Part shown: one piece after another, positions 17,948 to 29,027 of the stretch
Numbering within the stretch: position 1 is the first letter of the stretch
Layout: each line of letters opens with the position of its first letter
Assembly: GCA_963841635.1 (NCBI GenBank)
Contig: CAWJDO010000002.1
Location: 496,001-560,000 of the forward strand
DNA length: 64,000 nt
Direction of reading: 5' to 3'
Origin: DASWZN01 sp963841635
GTDB lineage: Bacteria; Acidobacteriota; Terriglobia; Bryobacterales; Bryobacteraceae
The notes under the pieces: generated by a model
Told to the model about the DNA's origin: nothing
What the model saw: only the letters and a program-made list of their open reading frames with translations
Database searches by the model: none
Program-made: the position numbers and the translations under genes

Positions 17948-19092
17948 TCACCGATCCGGAGTTCAGGAATCGCATTGTGCATGGCCTGCAATCCCTGGGT
18001 GTGCGGATCGCATTCGACAAGGAGGACGTGACGAGCCTGGCGCATCGGGAGAGTGCCATCCTTCCCGACCTGCTGGTGCTCGACTTCAGCCAGCCCGGCA
18101 TGCCGGCCGTCATGGCCGGAATCAAAACGGCCGAAGCGCCGGTCGCGGTAATCGCAGTTCACGGGCTGCGCGAACCGGAGTCGATCCTGACGGCGATCCG
18201 CCTGGGCGCGCGGGAGTTCCTCTCGCCGCCGTTGAACGAACCGGTGCTGGCGGAGATTGTCCGCTCCATCGACAACGAGAAGACGCAGCGCGTGGCGCGA
18301 GGCCGGACGGCGCGGGCGGCCGGCTTCCTGGCGGCGACCGGAGGATGCGGGGCCAGCGTAATCGCCTGCCATACAGCCGCCGATCTGCGCCGCTCGGGCG
18401 CGGGACGGATCGGCCTGATCGACTTCGACCTCGCCTCGGGCATGGCCGGCTTCTGGTTCGGCTCCGACGGCACTTACTCGGTCGTCGATGCCATGCACAA
18501 TCTGAGCTCCATGGACACGAGCCTCTGGAGGACCTTTGTCTCCAACCCGCAGCCGCAACTGGATGTGTTGGCCGCGCCGGCCGCGATTCCGCTGGGCGCC
18601 TTGCCCGGTACGCGCAGCTTCGCCGGCGTGTTGAACTACGCGCGCTCGCAGTATGACTGGGTGGTGGCCGACCTGGGGGCGCAGCTCACTCCCGTCTCGC
18701 TGGCCCTGGTGGAGGAGCTCGACTCCTTGTTCCTGGTGGCCACGCCGGACGTGGCTTCGCTGCTCCAGGCGCGCCGGATCGTCCAGAAGCTGCTGCAGCT
18801 CAACTATCCCAAGGAGAGGCTCAAGCTCCTGGTGAGCAGGGTGCAGCAGGGCCAGGCCGTTTCCTCCGACCGACTGAGGAGCATGATGGGCCTGCCCGTG
18901 GAAGGTATCTTTCCGAACGACAGCCTGGAAATCGCGAACGCGCACGCATCGGGGCGGCTCATGGCGCCCGCCTCCGATTTCGGGAGGCGCATTGCACAAC
19001 TCTCCGCCAGGCTGAGCGGAAGAACGGTGGAGGAGACGGAGGCGAAGCCCTCCCTGTTCTCGATGTTCCGGCTGCGCGCGCAGGAAGCATAA
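17926..19092 (+). CDS. CpaE/TadZ-like protein 2
   Basis: A 388-residue paralogue of the protein at 15316, with the same N terminus (SAGIxVTDPEFR), receiver-like domain with D53 in LLVLDFSQPGMP, missing receiver Lys (FLSPPL), deviant Walker A TGGCGASV without Lys, and identical C-terminal pattern (FSMFRLRxQEA). The start at 17926 has an excellent ribosome-binding site (AAGGAGGT, 17911-17918) lying inside the end of kinase-like gene C. The pair is probably co-transcribed and co-translated. Function in polar localisation or secretion control is inferred from the CpaE/TadZ family only. Confidence 0.82.
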   Translation: MLSAGIVVTDPEFRNRIVHGLQSLGVRIAFDKEDVTSLAHRESAILPDLLVLDFSQPGMPAVMAGIKTAEAPVAVIAVHGLREPESILTAIRLGAREFLSPPLNEPVLAEIVRSIDNEKTQRVARGRTARAAGFLAATGGCGASVIACHTAADLRRSGAGRIGLIDFDLASGMAGFWFGSDGTYSVVDAMHNLSSMDTSLWRTFVSNPQPQLDVLAAPAAIPLGALPGTRSFAGVLNYARSQYDWVVADLGAQLTPVSLALVEELDSLFLVATPDVASLLQARRIVQKLLQLNYPKERLKLLVSRVQQGQAVSSDRLRSMMGLPVEGIFPNDSLEIANAHASGRLMAPASDFGRRIAQLSARLSGRTVEETEAKPSLFSMFRLRAQEA

Positions 19093-19102
19093 GTTTGTGG
19101 GG

Positions 19103-19138
19103 CAGGACTCCAGTCCTGCGGCGGGTCTCCAGACCCGC
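19103..19138. terminator. Two adjacent CC-centred palindromes between convergent genes
   Basis: CAGGACT-CC-AGTCCTG (19103-19118) and GCGGGTCT-CC-AGACCCGC (19121-19138) sit in tandem between convergent cpaE-like 2 and atpC. They could act as a two-way terminator, but no T-run follows, and the same palindromes are a known dispersed repeat type in related genomes. Confidence 0.5.
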
Positions 19139-19215
19139 CTCCGTCCAACTTCCTGAAATGCAGGAAGCCGGACGTGAAGCTCCGGCGCAGCTCGGGAGTG
19201 CCCCCCAACAGAGTC

Positions 19216-19482
19216 CTAGTCGGCGACCGGCTGGGCCGAGGTGGCGAGGACCCGGGCGTGGTCGTCTTTGACTTCGAGCCAGCCGCCTTCTACGCGAAGC
19301 GAGCGGTGGTGGCCGTCCGCGGTGTAGCTCAGGACGCCCGAGCCCAATTCCGACAGCAGCGCCGCGTGGCCGGGCAGGATGCCTACGTAGCCGTTGGCGG
19401 CCGGAATCTGCGCATCGCTGACGTTCTCGCGCACCATCAGCCGCTCCGGCGTCGCCACTTCCAGCAGAAACGTGTCCGCCAT
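19216..19482 (-). CDS. atpC: ATP synthase F1 epsilon subunit, short form
   Basis: An 88-residue protein matching the N-terminal beta-sandwich of epsilon (LEVATPERLMVRENVSDAQIPAANGYVGILPGHAALLSELGSG). It ends right after that domain (RVLATSAQPVAD); the C-terminal helical hairpin found in most epsilon subunits, which inhibits ATP hydrolysis, is missing. Reading on past the stop in frame does not restore it. It is the last gene of the operon, four bases downstream of atpD. Confidence 0.92.
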   Translation of the reverse strand: MADTFLLEVATPERLMVRENVSDAQIPAANGYVGILPGHAALLSELGSGVLSYTADGHHRSLRVEGGWLEVKDDHARVLATSAQPVAD

Positions 19483-19486
19483 GGAA

Positions 19487-20956
<1,470 letters not shown>

Positions 20957-20973
20957 TTGATCTCCTTAACTAC

Positions 20974-21111
20974 GTCGATGGTCGATGGTGGATGGTGGAT
21001 AGTGTTTGCCGTCAGCCATCGACTGCCTGCCATCGACCCTGCATTCCAAACTACGGACGATACCCGCCGGCCTTGGTTTTCTCCATCGACCATCGGCCAT
21101 CGACCATCGAC
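20974..21111. repeat. Inverted repeat of 7-bp units between atpG and atpD
   Basis: The left arm (20974 to about 21003) is four near-copies of GTCGATG; the right arm (21082-21111) is four near-copies of CCATCGA. The arms are 30 bp, pair with a few mismatches, and enclose about 80 bp containing more CCATCGA-like motifs. It interrupts the ATP synthase operon without breaking a gene. Confidence 0.75.
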
Positions 21112-21118
21112 CGCCTTC

Positions 21119-21982
21119 CTATTCCTGCGCCGCCGTGGCGCCGCTGACCACCTCGATCAACTGGTTGGTGATGCTCGACTGGCGCACGCGGTTCATGTGC
21201 AGCGTCAGCTTGTCGATCATCTCGCCGGCGTTGGAGGTGGCCGCGTCCATGGCGGTCATGCGCGCCGCCAGTTCCGCCGCCGCGGATTCGAGCATGGCCT
21301 GATAGATCGAGATCTCGACGTAGCGCGGCAGCAGCGATCCGAGCAGTTCCGCCGGCGGCTGCTCATAGATGTAGTACCCGCCCGAGCCCGCGGCCGGCAG
21401 CTCGACCGGCAACACGCGCGCCAGCGTCACCTTCTGCGACATGATGCTCTTGAACTCGTTGCAGAGCAGATAGACGGCATCGGCCTCTTTCCGCTCGAAG
21501 GCGCCGGCGACCTCGCTCGCGACCCCGACCGCGTCGGCATACGTGGGCTTCTCCGAGATCCCGGTGCGCTCGGCCAGAACGCTGGCTCCCCGCTTGCGCC
21601 AGAAATCCCGGCCCTTGCGCCCCAGCAGGTCCATCTGGACCTCGGCCGAGGCGTGCTCTCTGACGAACTGTTGCGCGGCTTTGATGAGGTTGGTGTTGAA
21701 AGCGCCGGCCAGACCGCGGTCGGAGGTGACCAGCACCAGCAGAACACGCTGCTCGGGCCGCCGCGCCAGCAGCGGATGTCCCTCGGCCGTCTCGTCGCCA
21801 GCCACCGCGCCGGCGAGGTCGCCCAGAACCTGGCGGAACATCGCGGCGTAAGGCCGGGCCGCAATGACGCGGTCCTGCGCCCGGCGGAGCTTCGCCGCCG
21901 ACACCATCTTCATCGCCTTGGTGACCTGCTGCGTGCTCTTGACCGAGCGTATGCGGCGCCGCAGATCGATCAAACTGGGCAT
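21119..21982 (-). CDS. atpG: ATP synthase F1 gamma subunit
   Basis: A 287-residue central-stalk subunit. The N-terminal coiled coil starts MPSLIDLRRRIRSVKSTQQVTKAMKMVSAAKLRRAQ and the C-terminal helix contains AMDAATSNAGEMIDKLTLHMNRVRQ, both diagnostic. It rotates inside alpha3beta3. Four bases separate it from atpA upstream. Confidence 0.96.
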   Translation of the reverse strand: MPSLIDLRRRIRSVKSTQQVTKAMKMVSAAKLRRAQDRVIAARPYAAMFRQVLGDLAGAVAGDETAEGHPLLARRPEQRVLLVLVTSDRGLAGAFNTNLIKAAQQFVREHASAEVQMDLLGRKGRDFWRKRGASVLAERTGISEKPTYADAVGVASEVAGAFERKEADAVYLLCNEFKSIMSQKVTLARVLPVELPAAGSGGYYIYEQPPAELLGSLLPRYVEISIYQAMLESAAAELAARMTAMDAATSNAGEMIDKLTLHMNRVRQSSITNQLIEVVSGATAAQE

Positions 21983-21986
21983 CGGG

Positions 21987-23534
<1,548 letters not shown>

Positions 23535-23555
23535 GGTGAACCTTCTGCTTGTGGG

Positions 23556-24110
23556 TTATGGGGCCACGCCTACCAAGCGCTGTTTCAATCCTTGTAGCTG
23601 GCCGCGAATGGAGCCGTCGTAGACCGTCGAACCAATGCGCGCGACCACTCCGCCGATCAAGTCGCGCTCCACGCGAAACTCCGCGCGGGCCTCGAGGCCG
23701 GTGAGGCGTCCCAACGTGGCCAGGATTCGCTCGCGCTCTTCCGGGCCGAGCGGACGCGCCGAGGCGACGTCGGCGCGCACCAACCCAAGGCGCTCGTCGA
23801 TCACCGCCTGGAAGGCTTCCCGGACATCGCCTAGCATTGGCACGCGGCGATGGTCGATCAGAACATACAGGAAGCGCCGCATCAAACTCGTGAGCGGCAG
23901 CGAATCGGACAACCGGGCCACCACCGCGCGCTTGCGGGCGGCCGGCACGGTAGGCGATTCGAGCACCAGCTTCAGATCCGCATACGCGTCGAGTGTGTGC
24001 TGGAACAGTTCGATTTCCGCCGTGACAGCCTGTGGATCCGTCTTCGAGCCGGGCTCGAGGACCAGGTCCGCCAGGGCGCGCGCGTAACGGAATGCCAGGG
24101 CTTGGGGCAT
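23556..24110 (-). CDS. atpH: ATP synthase delta subunit
   Basis: A 184-residue OSCP/delta subunit that ties the peripheral stalk to the top of F1. The N-terminal helical bundle (FRYARALADLV...) and the conserved C-terminal segment (ERDLIGGVVARIGSTVYDGSIRGQLQGLKQRL) are present. The Met at 24110 gives the typical MPQALAFRYARAL start; an upstream in-frame Met at 24146 lies in repeat DNA and is rejected. Confidence 0.95.
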   Translation of the reverse strand: MPQALAFRYARALADLVLEPGSKTDPQAVTAEIELFQHTLDAYADLKLVLESPTVPAARKRAVVARLSDSLPLTSLMRRFLYVLIDHRRVPMLGDVREAFQAVIDERLGLVRADVASARPLGPEERERILATLGRLTGLEARAEFRVERDLIGGVVARIGSTVYDGSIRGQLQGLKQRLVGVAP

Positions 24111-24130
24111 TTTAGTTCCCGGCAAACCTT

Positions 24131-24206
24131 TGCCACGAATGAACACGAATGCACACGAATAAGAAACTTAATTTAAATTCGTGTTCATTCGTGTTCATTC
24201 GTGGCC
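24131..24206. repeat. Large hairpin with 30-bp arms built of 10-bp units
   Basis: The left arm (24131-24160) has three near-copies of CACGAATGMA; the right arm (24177-24206) is its reverse complement with two mismatches, over a 16-base AT-rich loop. Same architecture as 8853-8926 but a different unit. It sits between atpF and atpH and could form a hairpin in the operon mRNA. Confidence 0.85.
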
Positions 24207-24227
24207 AGTCTTGCTTTGGTTTTCTCA

Positions 24228-24818
24228 CTAGGAGACCCTCGCTGCCGAGCCGTCGGAGCGCCTGTCGAGGTCCTTGAGCATGGAGCCCAGAAGCGCGCTC
24301 TCCGAATCCGGGGTCAGACGCTCGCGAATGCGTCGCTCCGCCAGGCCCACTGCCAGGTCGGCGGCGTAAACCCGGAGTTCCTGCCGGGCGGCCTTCGCGG
24401 CGGAGGCGATGTCCTGCTCCGTCTGCAGCCGGATCTTCTCAAACGCCTGCTCGGATTCCGCACGCATCCGTTCGCCTTCGGCGCCGGACTCCGCTCGAGC
24501 CTGCGTCTTCAGGTTCTCGATTTCGGCGCCCAGCTTCGCCAGGCGGCGCTCTACGGCGGCGTAACGTTCCTGGGCCTCCCGATTGGCGCGCGCGGCCGAT
24601 TCCAGATCCCGGCGGACAGCCTCGGTGCGGGCGGCGAAAAACGGTCCGCCCTTCTTATAGATCACCCACCCCAGGCCTCCGGCCAGCAGGACGAAGTTGG
24701 CCACCTTCCAGAGCAGGAGGTTAGCCGACTCCCCTTCGGATTTCGTCTTCTCGGCGGCCGTCAGGGACACGGCGGCGAAAAGGAGCGCCGCGAACGTCAG
24801 GGTCAGGGCGCGTTTCAA
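24228..24818 (-). CDS. atpF: ATP synthase F0 b subunit
   Basis: A 196-residue peripheral-stalk subunit: a signal-like hydrophobic N terminus (MKRALTLTFAALLFAAVSLTAA), a membrane segment (NLLLWKVANFVLLAGGLGWVIYKK, about residues 33-56), and a long Ala/Glu/Arg-rich coiled coil to the C terminus. It starts with TTG that overlaps the stop of the upstream b'-type gene (TTGA at 24815-24818), so translation is coupled. The extra N-terminal hydrophobic stretch makes it longer than the ~160 residues usual for b. Confidence 0.9.
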   Translation of the reverse strand: MKRALTLTFAALLFAAVSLTAAEKTKSEGESANLLLWKVANFVLLAGGLGWVIYKKGGPFFAARTEAVRRDLESAARANREAQERYAAVERRLAKLGAEIENLKTQARAESGAEGERMRAESEQAFEKIRLQTEQDIASAAKAARQELRVYAADLAVGLAERRIRERLTPDSESALLGSMLKDLDRRSDGSAARVS

Positions 24819-25264
24819 ACCACTCTCCCGTGCAGGACGGAATCGACGATCTGGTCGGCCAGGGCGCCAGTCTGGAGGGACAGGGATTCCTTCGCGGACA
24901 CGAGCTCGGCGGCAAGCTGCTGGCGCGCTTCCTTGGCCGCGGCCTCGGCGTTGCGGCGAGCCTCCGCGACGGCCTGGGCCTGTTCCTGACGCAGCCTCTG
25001 CCGGGCCTCTTCTTCTTCGCGGTAGATCTCGCTGCGGGCGGCGCGCAGGGAGGCCTCGTACTCGTCTGCCTTTGCGGCTGCCCTGGCCAGACTCTCCTCC
25101 GCCGCCTTCCGCGCGCCCTCGGTCGCCTGATAGCGTTCCTCGATCACGCGCGCCATGGGGCGAAAGAACATGCGCTTGAGATAGAGGTGTAGTGCGATCA
25201 CCAGGAGGAAGGTGGGGATCGCCTTCAGGGCCAACCCACCAAGCGAGCGAAGCAGTTCGTCCAT
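24815..25264 (-). CDS. ATP synthase F0 b'-like subunit
   Basis: A 149-residue protein with one N-terminal membrane segment (ALKAIPTFLLVIALHLYLKRMFF, about residues 12-34) followed by a continuous Ala/Glu/Arg coiled coil. It is the first gene of the visible ATP synthase operon and overlaps atpF. Two different b-type subunits forming a heterodimeric stalk are known from cyanobacteria and several other phyla. The start at 25264 is chosen because it gives MDELLRSLGG just before the membrane segment. Confidence 0.88.
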   Translation of the reverse strand: MDELLRSLGGLALKAIPTFLLVIALHLYLKRMFFRPMARVIEERYQATEGARKAAEESLARAAAKADEYEASLRAARSEIYREEEEARQRLRQEQAQAVAEARRNAEAAAKEARQQLAAELVSAKESLSLQTGALADQIVDSVLHGRVV

Positions 25265-25581
25265 CGGATTTCTAATCGGGAACGTAAACGAAAGACGAGA
25301 GATACGCCGAACAATCAAACTAACACACGGTTGGCGTGGTGGTCAACCGCGCGGGGCGGTTTCCGAGCGTAGCGGCACGCCCCGCCGAACCGCGACCGTA
25401 AAGGAGCGGTGTTCGGGTGTTTTCGCCCGGCCGAGCCGCGACCGCAAGGGAGCGGTGTTCGGGTGTTTTCGCCCGGCCGAGCCGCGACCGCAAGGGAGCG
25501 GTGTTCGGGTGTTTTCGACGGGCCGAGCCGCGACCGTAAGGGAGCGGTGTTCGACGTTGTTACCCGGCGGTCCGGACCAAG
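25265..25581. other. Non-coding region with 46-bp tandem repeats
   Basis: No gene is supported. Apparent reading frames here are translations of the repeat described separately. The promoter of the ATP synthase operon must lie here or upstream, but I cannot point to convincing hexamers. Confidence 0.6.
25385..25560. repeat. 46-bp tandem repeat, about four copies
   Basis: CGCGACC occurs at 25391, 25437, 25483 and 25529, an exact 46-bp period. Each unit has an ACCGYAAGGGAGCGGT imperfect palindrome followed by a GTTCGGGTGTTTTCG spacer. The same core recurs at 655-680 and, degenerate, at 39959-39986. The spacers do not differ in the way CRISPR spacers would. Confidence 0.9.
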
Positions 25582-25842
25582 TCAGTTTGAAACCGAGCGA
25601 AATTTGTAGTGCCGGCGCATGGTTTCCACGCCCGTGCCGACCAACGCATACGTAGCGGCGTTCGCTAGAAGGACAAAATAGAAACTGAGCGGGTAGTGCC
25701 GAGCCAGCGCAACGGGACAGGTCAGATACGCCAGCGCCCACAGAGTCCCAAGTGGAGCTGGCAACGTTGCGGAGATGTAGAGGGTCCAAAAGACCACAAC
25801 GAGCGCGCCCACACTCGTCCAAATGGCGATTCGGAGTTTCAT
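25582..25842 (-). CDS. Small hypothetical membrane protein
   Basis: Eighty-six residues with two or three hydrophobic segments (about 4-24, 30-45, 50-68) and a basic C terminus (MRRHYKFRSVSN). I do not recognise a family. It sits alone between the 46-bp repeat and the Ser/Thr kinase gene, on the kinase strand but downstream of the kinase by about 90 bases, so it could be co-transcribed. The hydrophobic pattern and clean start support a real gene. Confidence 0.6.
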   Translation of the reverse strand: MKLRIAIWTSVGALVVVFWTLYISATLPAPLGTLWALAYLTCPVALARHYPLSFYFVLLANAATYALVGTGVETMRRHYKFRSVSN

Positions 25843-25932
25843 TGCCGCCTCCTCCCCTCCGTTTACTCTCCCATCATCCCACCGAATTCGTCATGCATAA
25901 ACGGGCCCGCTGAGCCGGTTGGGAGCGCGTCC

Positions 25933-28605
25933 TTAATCGTTCCAGACGCTGCGGCCGGCAAGCGTGGTGCGGAACGCCCATGCAGCGAGCGCGGCCAGCG
26001 CGACCAGCACGAACATGGAGACGCTCACGTACCAGGACGAAAAGTCGAGCGTCAACGGCAACTGTGCCAGGATGTTGGTGACGTATACCGCGACGACATA
26101 GGCCACCAGCCCAAAGCGAAACAGAAGAAAAACGTCGATCGACAAAGACACCACGCCAAAGACCAGCTCGACTGGGAGATCGGTGCTGCTGATGAGGCGA
26201 GGCGTCATGAGCAATGCCACAAAAACCACCGCTGCCAGCCATTGTTTCCTCAGCAGCGCCCGCAATCCGAGCAGCAGGAAAAAGACCAGCAGCGCGACCG
26301 CAACCGACACCGCAACCTGGAGCAGCATCTTGCTCCCCAGGTGGCGCAAGCCGAGCAGAACCGTAAGATCGTTTTGCATCGGCCACTCGCCCGCCTTTTC
26401 TCTCGCCGCCGCACCGCAGTAATAGAGGAGCGCCCAGCCCACGCCCATGGCGGAGCCGATCAGTGCGTCCCTGGCGACCAGCGGATCGCGCGGACCGCCC
26501 GTCAGCAGGCGGCTCCAGGAGACGAGCGTCTGCGGCCACAGGCGGCGGGCGTGGGGTTCAAGCGCAAGGTATAGCACCCAAACCAGCGCGGCGAAAAACA
26601 GCGCCCAGCTCACCGCCATGATCACCAACACCAGCTCGACAAAGGAGGGCTTGTGACTCGCCGCCAGAACCCAGGCCGCGAGAATGACAAAGAAGGTAAA
26701 GGCGGCCAGGCGGGTGGCGCCCCGGCGGTCACCGCGGCCGAGGCGAACGTTGCGGCGGGCCAGGGCGCACCCCCAGGCAATCGCGCCCAGAAACAGCACC
26801 AGTAGAATCACCTGGCTGGCCCGGTCCGCGGCGGTCAACTCTCCGGCATAGAGCACCGCATTCTTCGACCAGGGACCCAGCAGCTCAAAGTACACCGGCT
26901 TGCCGCGGAACGCGGCGGCTTCGACGCGCAGCACCCCCGGCGAGCCTCCGGGCCAGGATCCAGTCCATGCGGCCCGCGTATCCCAGGAGCACCGCGGGAG
27001 CCACTCCGGCGCCGCGGGAGTGAAACCAGCCGGATCGAGGCCCGCCGCCGTGAACAGGAGCTTCCAGTCGAATGGCTGGGGCCGTCCGGGCGGATCCTCG
27101 ATCCGAGGCGGCACGGCACGGAGTTCGAGCAGCCGGCCCTGCATGTCGAGGTTCACCCTGACCATTCCGGCGGCGTCGACGGGGGGATCGGACTCCGTAA
27201 CGATGCCCGGCAGAAGCGTTCCGGCGAAGAAAGCCAGCGGCTCGAAGTAGCGCGGGCCGGTTCGATACCAGAAATAGACCGGAGCGGGCCGGCCGGAGGC
27301 CAGGGTGCGAACGAAATGCCGGTCGTTTCGCTGCGCCCAGTACTGATAGGAAGAGTCGATGTCGCCGCCCTGCGCGGTGTCGAAAGGCTTGCCGCCGTAG
27401 CCCAGCGACGCCAGAATCTCGCGCGCCCTCCCTGCCAGGGCTCCCACCGAAGTGTCGAACGGCATGCGGGACTGCATCGCGATACGGCCTGAGAACGCCG
27501 CGCAGGCGATCAGCCCAACCACCACCACGGCCAGGAGCGCCGCGGCCAGGCGCGGAGCGATCCCCTCGGAGCCTTCTCCTGCGGCGGCCACCATCTCGGG
27601 CGACGGCGTCTCGCCGGCGGCGAGCGCGGCGGCCACGGGATCGCCCCCGGGGAGTCCCGCCGCGACGGCCAGCGCGGAGGCCGGCCGCCGCGCGGGGTCG
27701 GGATCGAGACAGCGCAGAATGACCCGTTCGACGGCAGGGTCGAGGTCCCGGACCACCGTTGTCGGCCCAACTGGCGATGCGCTCGACTGCATGCGCACGA
27801 GCTCGGCCACGCTCCCGGCCTCGAACGGGCGCCGGCCGGTGAACATCTCGTAGAGCACCAGGCCCAGGCTGTAGATGTCGCTGCGCGCGGTGACTTCGCG
27901 GCTGCCGAGCTGCTCCGGGGCCATGTAGGCGGGCGTTCCGCTGCGTATGTCCGCGCCCTGGAACTGACCGGCCAGTCCCGCCAGGCCGAAATCGGTGATG
28001 AGCACGTGACCGCGGCCATCGAGCATGACGTTGGCGGGTTTCAGATCGCGGTGTAGGACGCCCTTCTCGTGCGCCGCGGCCAGGCCGGCGCAGAGGCGGC
28101 GCGCGATGTCGGTGGCCTTGTCGGCGGGCAGGTGGCCGATTCGGCGCAGCAGCGACGCCAGGTCCTCTCCATCGACGTATTCCATCGAGATGTAGTGCTG
28201 GCCCTCGAACTCGCCGATGTCGTAAACGCGGCAGACGTTGGGGTGTGAGACCTGGCGCGCGATGCGGACCTCGTTGAGGAAGCGGTCGAGCAGGACGCGG
28301 TCGGAGGCCAGCGCTGCCGGCAAAAACTTGAGCGCGACCGGCTGGCGCAGCTTGAGATCGGTGGCCCGATAGACTTCGCCCATGCCGCCCCTACCGATCA
28401 AGGCGATGATGCGGTAGCGGCCCGCAACCAGCGCTCCCGGCAGGAAGCGCTCCTCGTCCCCCGAAGGCGCGGAGCTATCGGGCGGCGGCATCAGCTCGGT
28501 GGGATTCAGGTTGGCGTCGGCCGCCGAGGGCGCCGGCGTTCCGCACTGGCTGCAGAAGCGGGTAGTCGAGGGCAGCTCCGTGCGGCACACGCGGCAGGTG
28601 GGCAT
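25933..28605 (-). CDS. Ser/Thr protein kinase with N-terminal zinc ribbon and C-terminal membrane domain
   Basis: An 890-residue protein. Residues 4-21 are a zinc ribbon (C4, C7, C18, C21). A Hanks-type kinase follows at about 63-330: glycine loop GRGGMGEVY at 71-79, Lys93, HRD at 185-187, DFG at 205-207 and APEQ in the activation segment, all intact, so it should be active. One membrane helix follows near residues 355-375, then an extracytoplasmic ~200-residue region, then eight or so hydrophobic helices to the C terminus. The membrane part is unlike PASTA or propeller kinases. Role: transmembrane signalling by phosphorylation; substrate unknown. Monocistronic as far as can be seen. Confidence 0.9.
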   Translation of the reverse strand: MPTCRVCRTELPSTTRFCSQCGTPAPSAADANLNPTELMPPPDSSAPSGDEERFLPGALVAGRYRIIALIGRGGMGEVYRATDLKLRQPVALKFLPAALASDRVLLDRFLNEVRIARQVSHPNVCRVYDIGEFEGQHYISMEYVDGEDLASLLRRIGHLPADKATDIARRLCAGLAAAHEKGVLHRDLKPANVMLDGRGHVLITDFGLAGLAGQFQGADIRSGTPAYMAPEQLGSREVTARSDIYSLGLVLYEMFTGRRPFEAGSVAELVRMQSSASPVGPTTVVRDLDPAVERVILRCLDPDPARRPASALAVAAGLPGGDPVAAALAAGETPSPEMVAAAGEGSEGIAPRLAAALLAVVVVGLIACAAFSGRIAMQSRMPFDTSVGALAGRAREILASLGYGGKPFDTAQGGDIDSSYQYWAQRNDRHFVRTLASGRPAPVYFWYRTGPRYFEPLAFFAGTLLPGIVTESDPPVDAAGMVRVNLDMQGRLLELRAVPPRIEDPPGRPQPFDWKLLFTAAGLDPAGFTPAAPEWLPRCSWDTRAAWTGSWPGGSPGVLRVEAAAFRGKPVYFELLGPWSKNAVLYAGELTAADRASQVILLVLFLGAIAWGCALARRNVRLGRGDRRGATRLAAFTFFVILAAWVLAASHKPSFVELVLVIMAVSWALFFAALVWVLYLALEPHARRLWPQTLVSWSRLLTGGPRDPLVARDALIGSAMGVGWALLYYCGAAAREKAGEWPMQNDLTVLLGLRHLGSKMLLQVAVSVAVALLVFFLLLGLRALLRKQWLAAVVFVALLMTPRLISSTDLPVELVFGVVSLSIDVFLLFRFGLVAYVVAVYVTNILAQLPLTLDFSSWYVSVSMFVLVALAALAAWAFRTTLAGRSVWND

Positions 28606-29027
28606 TCGAGCGTCAGTTTAACATCTTGGAAGGCCCGCAACCGCATTTCAGAAATCGGAGGACGCGCCGCCGCATCCCGAATCTCCGCCACCGAAGTGGA
28701 AGTCGGTACTGTCTGCTTGCGGGCTTAGCGTTATTGAGTCCGGCGTTACGACGCCGATTCCGACCGCCCCGACGTTCATCCACTGCTTGTCCTTCCCCGA
28801 GAGCCGCCGTGCGGTGAAGCCGTGACGAATTCCGGAGGGGCCGGCGGCGAGCTGGCGCCAGCGCCCCCGACGATCGCGGCGAAGAGAATCGCGCATTGCT
28901 TGTACTCACCGTCCTGATGCCCTAAGCGGGTGGATATCGTCACGACGGAGCGGACCCAGGGAGCGCCGCCTTTACCCCAACGACCGCACGCTGGGGCGGG
29001 CGCCACTACGCTAACATGATTCCAGCC
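28606..29027. other. Intergenic region with a possible decayed gene
   Basis: No complete gene. It contains a weak minus-strand frame (annotated separately) and the leader of the dipeptidase gene. Confidence 0.5.
28648..28896 (-). pseudogene. Possible gene remnant ending in a Gly-rich GGGDSGCGGASSDF tail
   Basis: The last ~45 codons read QWMNVGAVGIGVVTPDSITL and end FHFGGGDSGCGGASSDF, a plausible protein C terminus of the Gly-rich type. The N-terminal half looks like shifted frame, and a more protein-like stretch (CAILFAAIVGGAGA) lies in another minus-strand frame just upstream. This would fit a small exported or membrane protein broken by a frameshift, or chance. Low confidence. Confidence 0.3.

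Noticed and set aside
25385..25560. CRISPR array
   Set aside because: The repeat period is right for a short array, but the inter-core segments are themselves repeated and no cas gene is nearby.
25343..25822. Reading frame through the 46-bp repeats
   Set aside because: Its residues are translations of the tandem repeat (RSLTVAxR), not a protein family.
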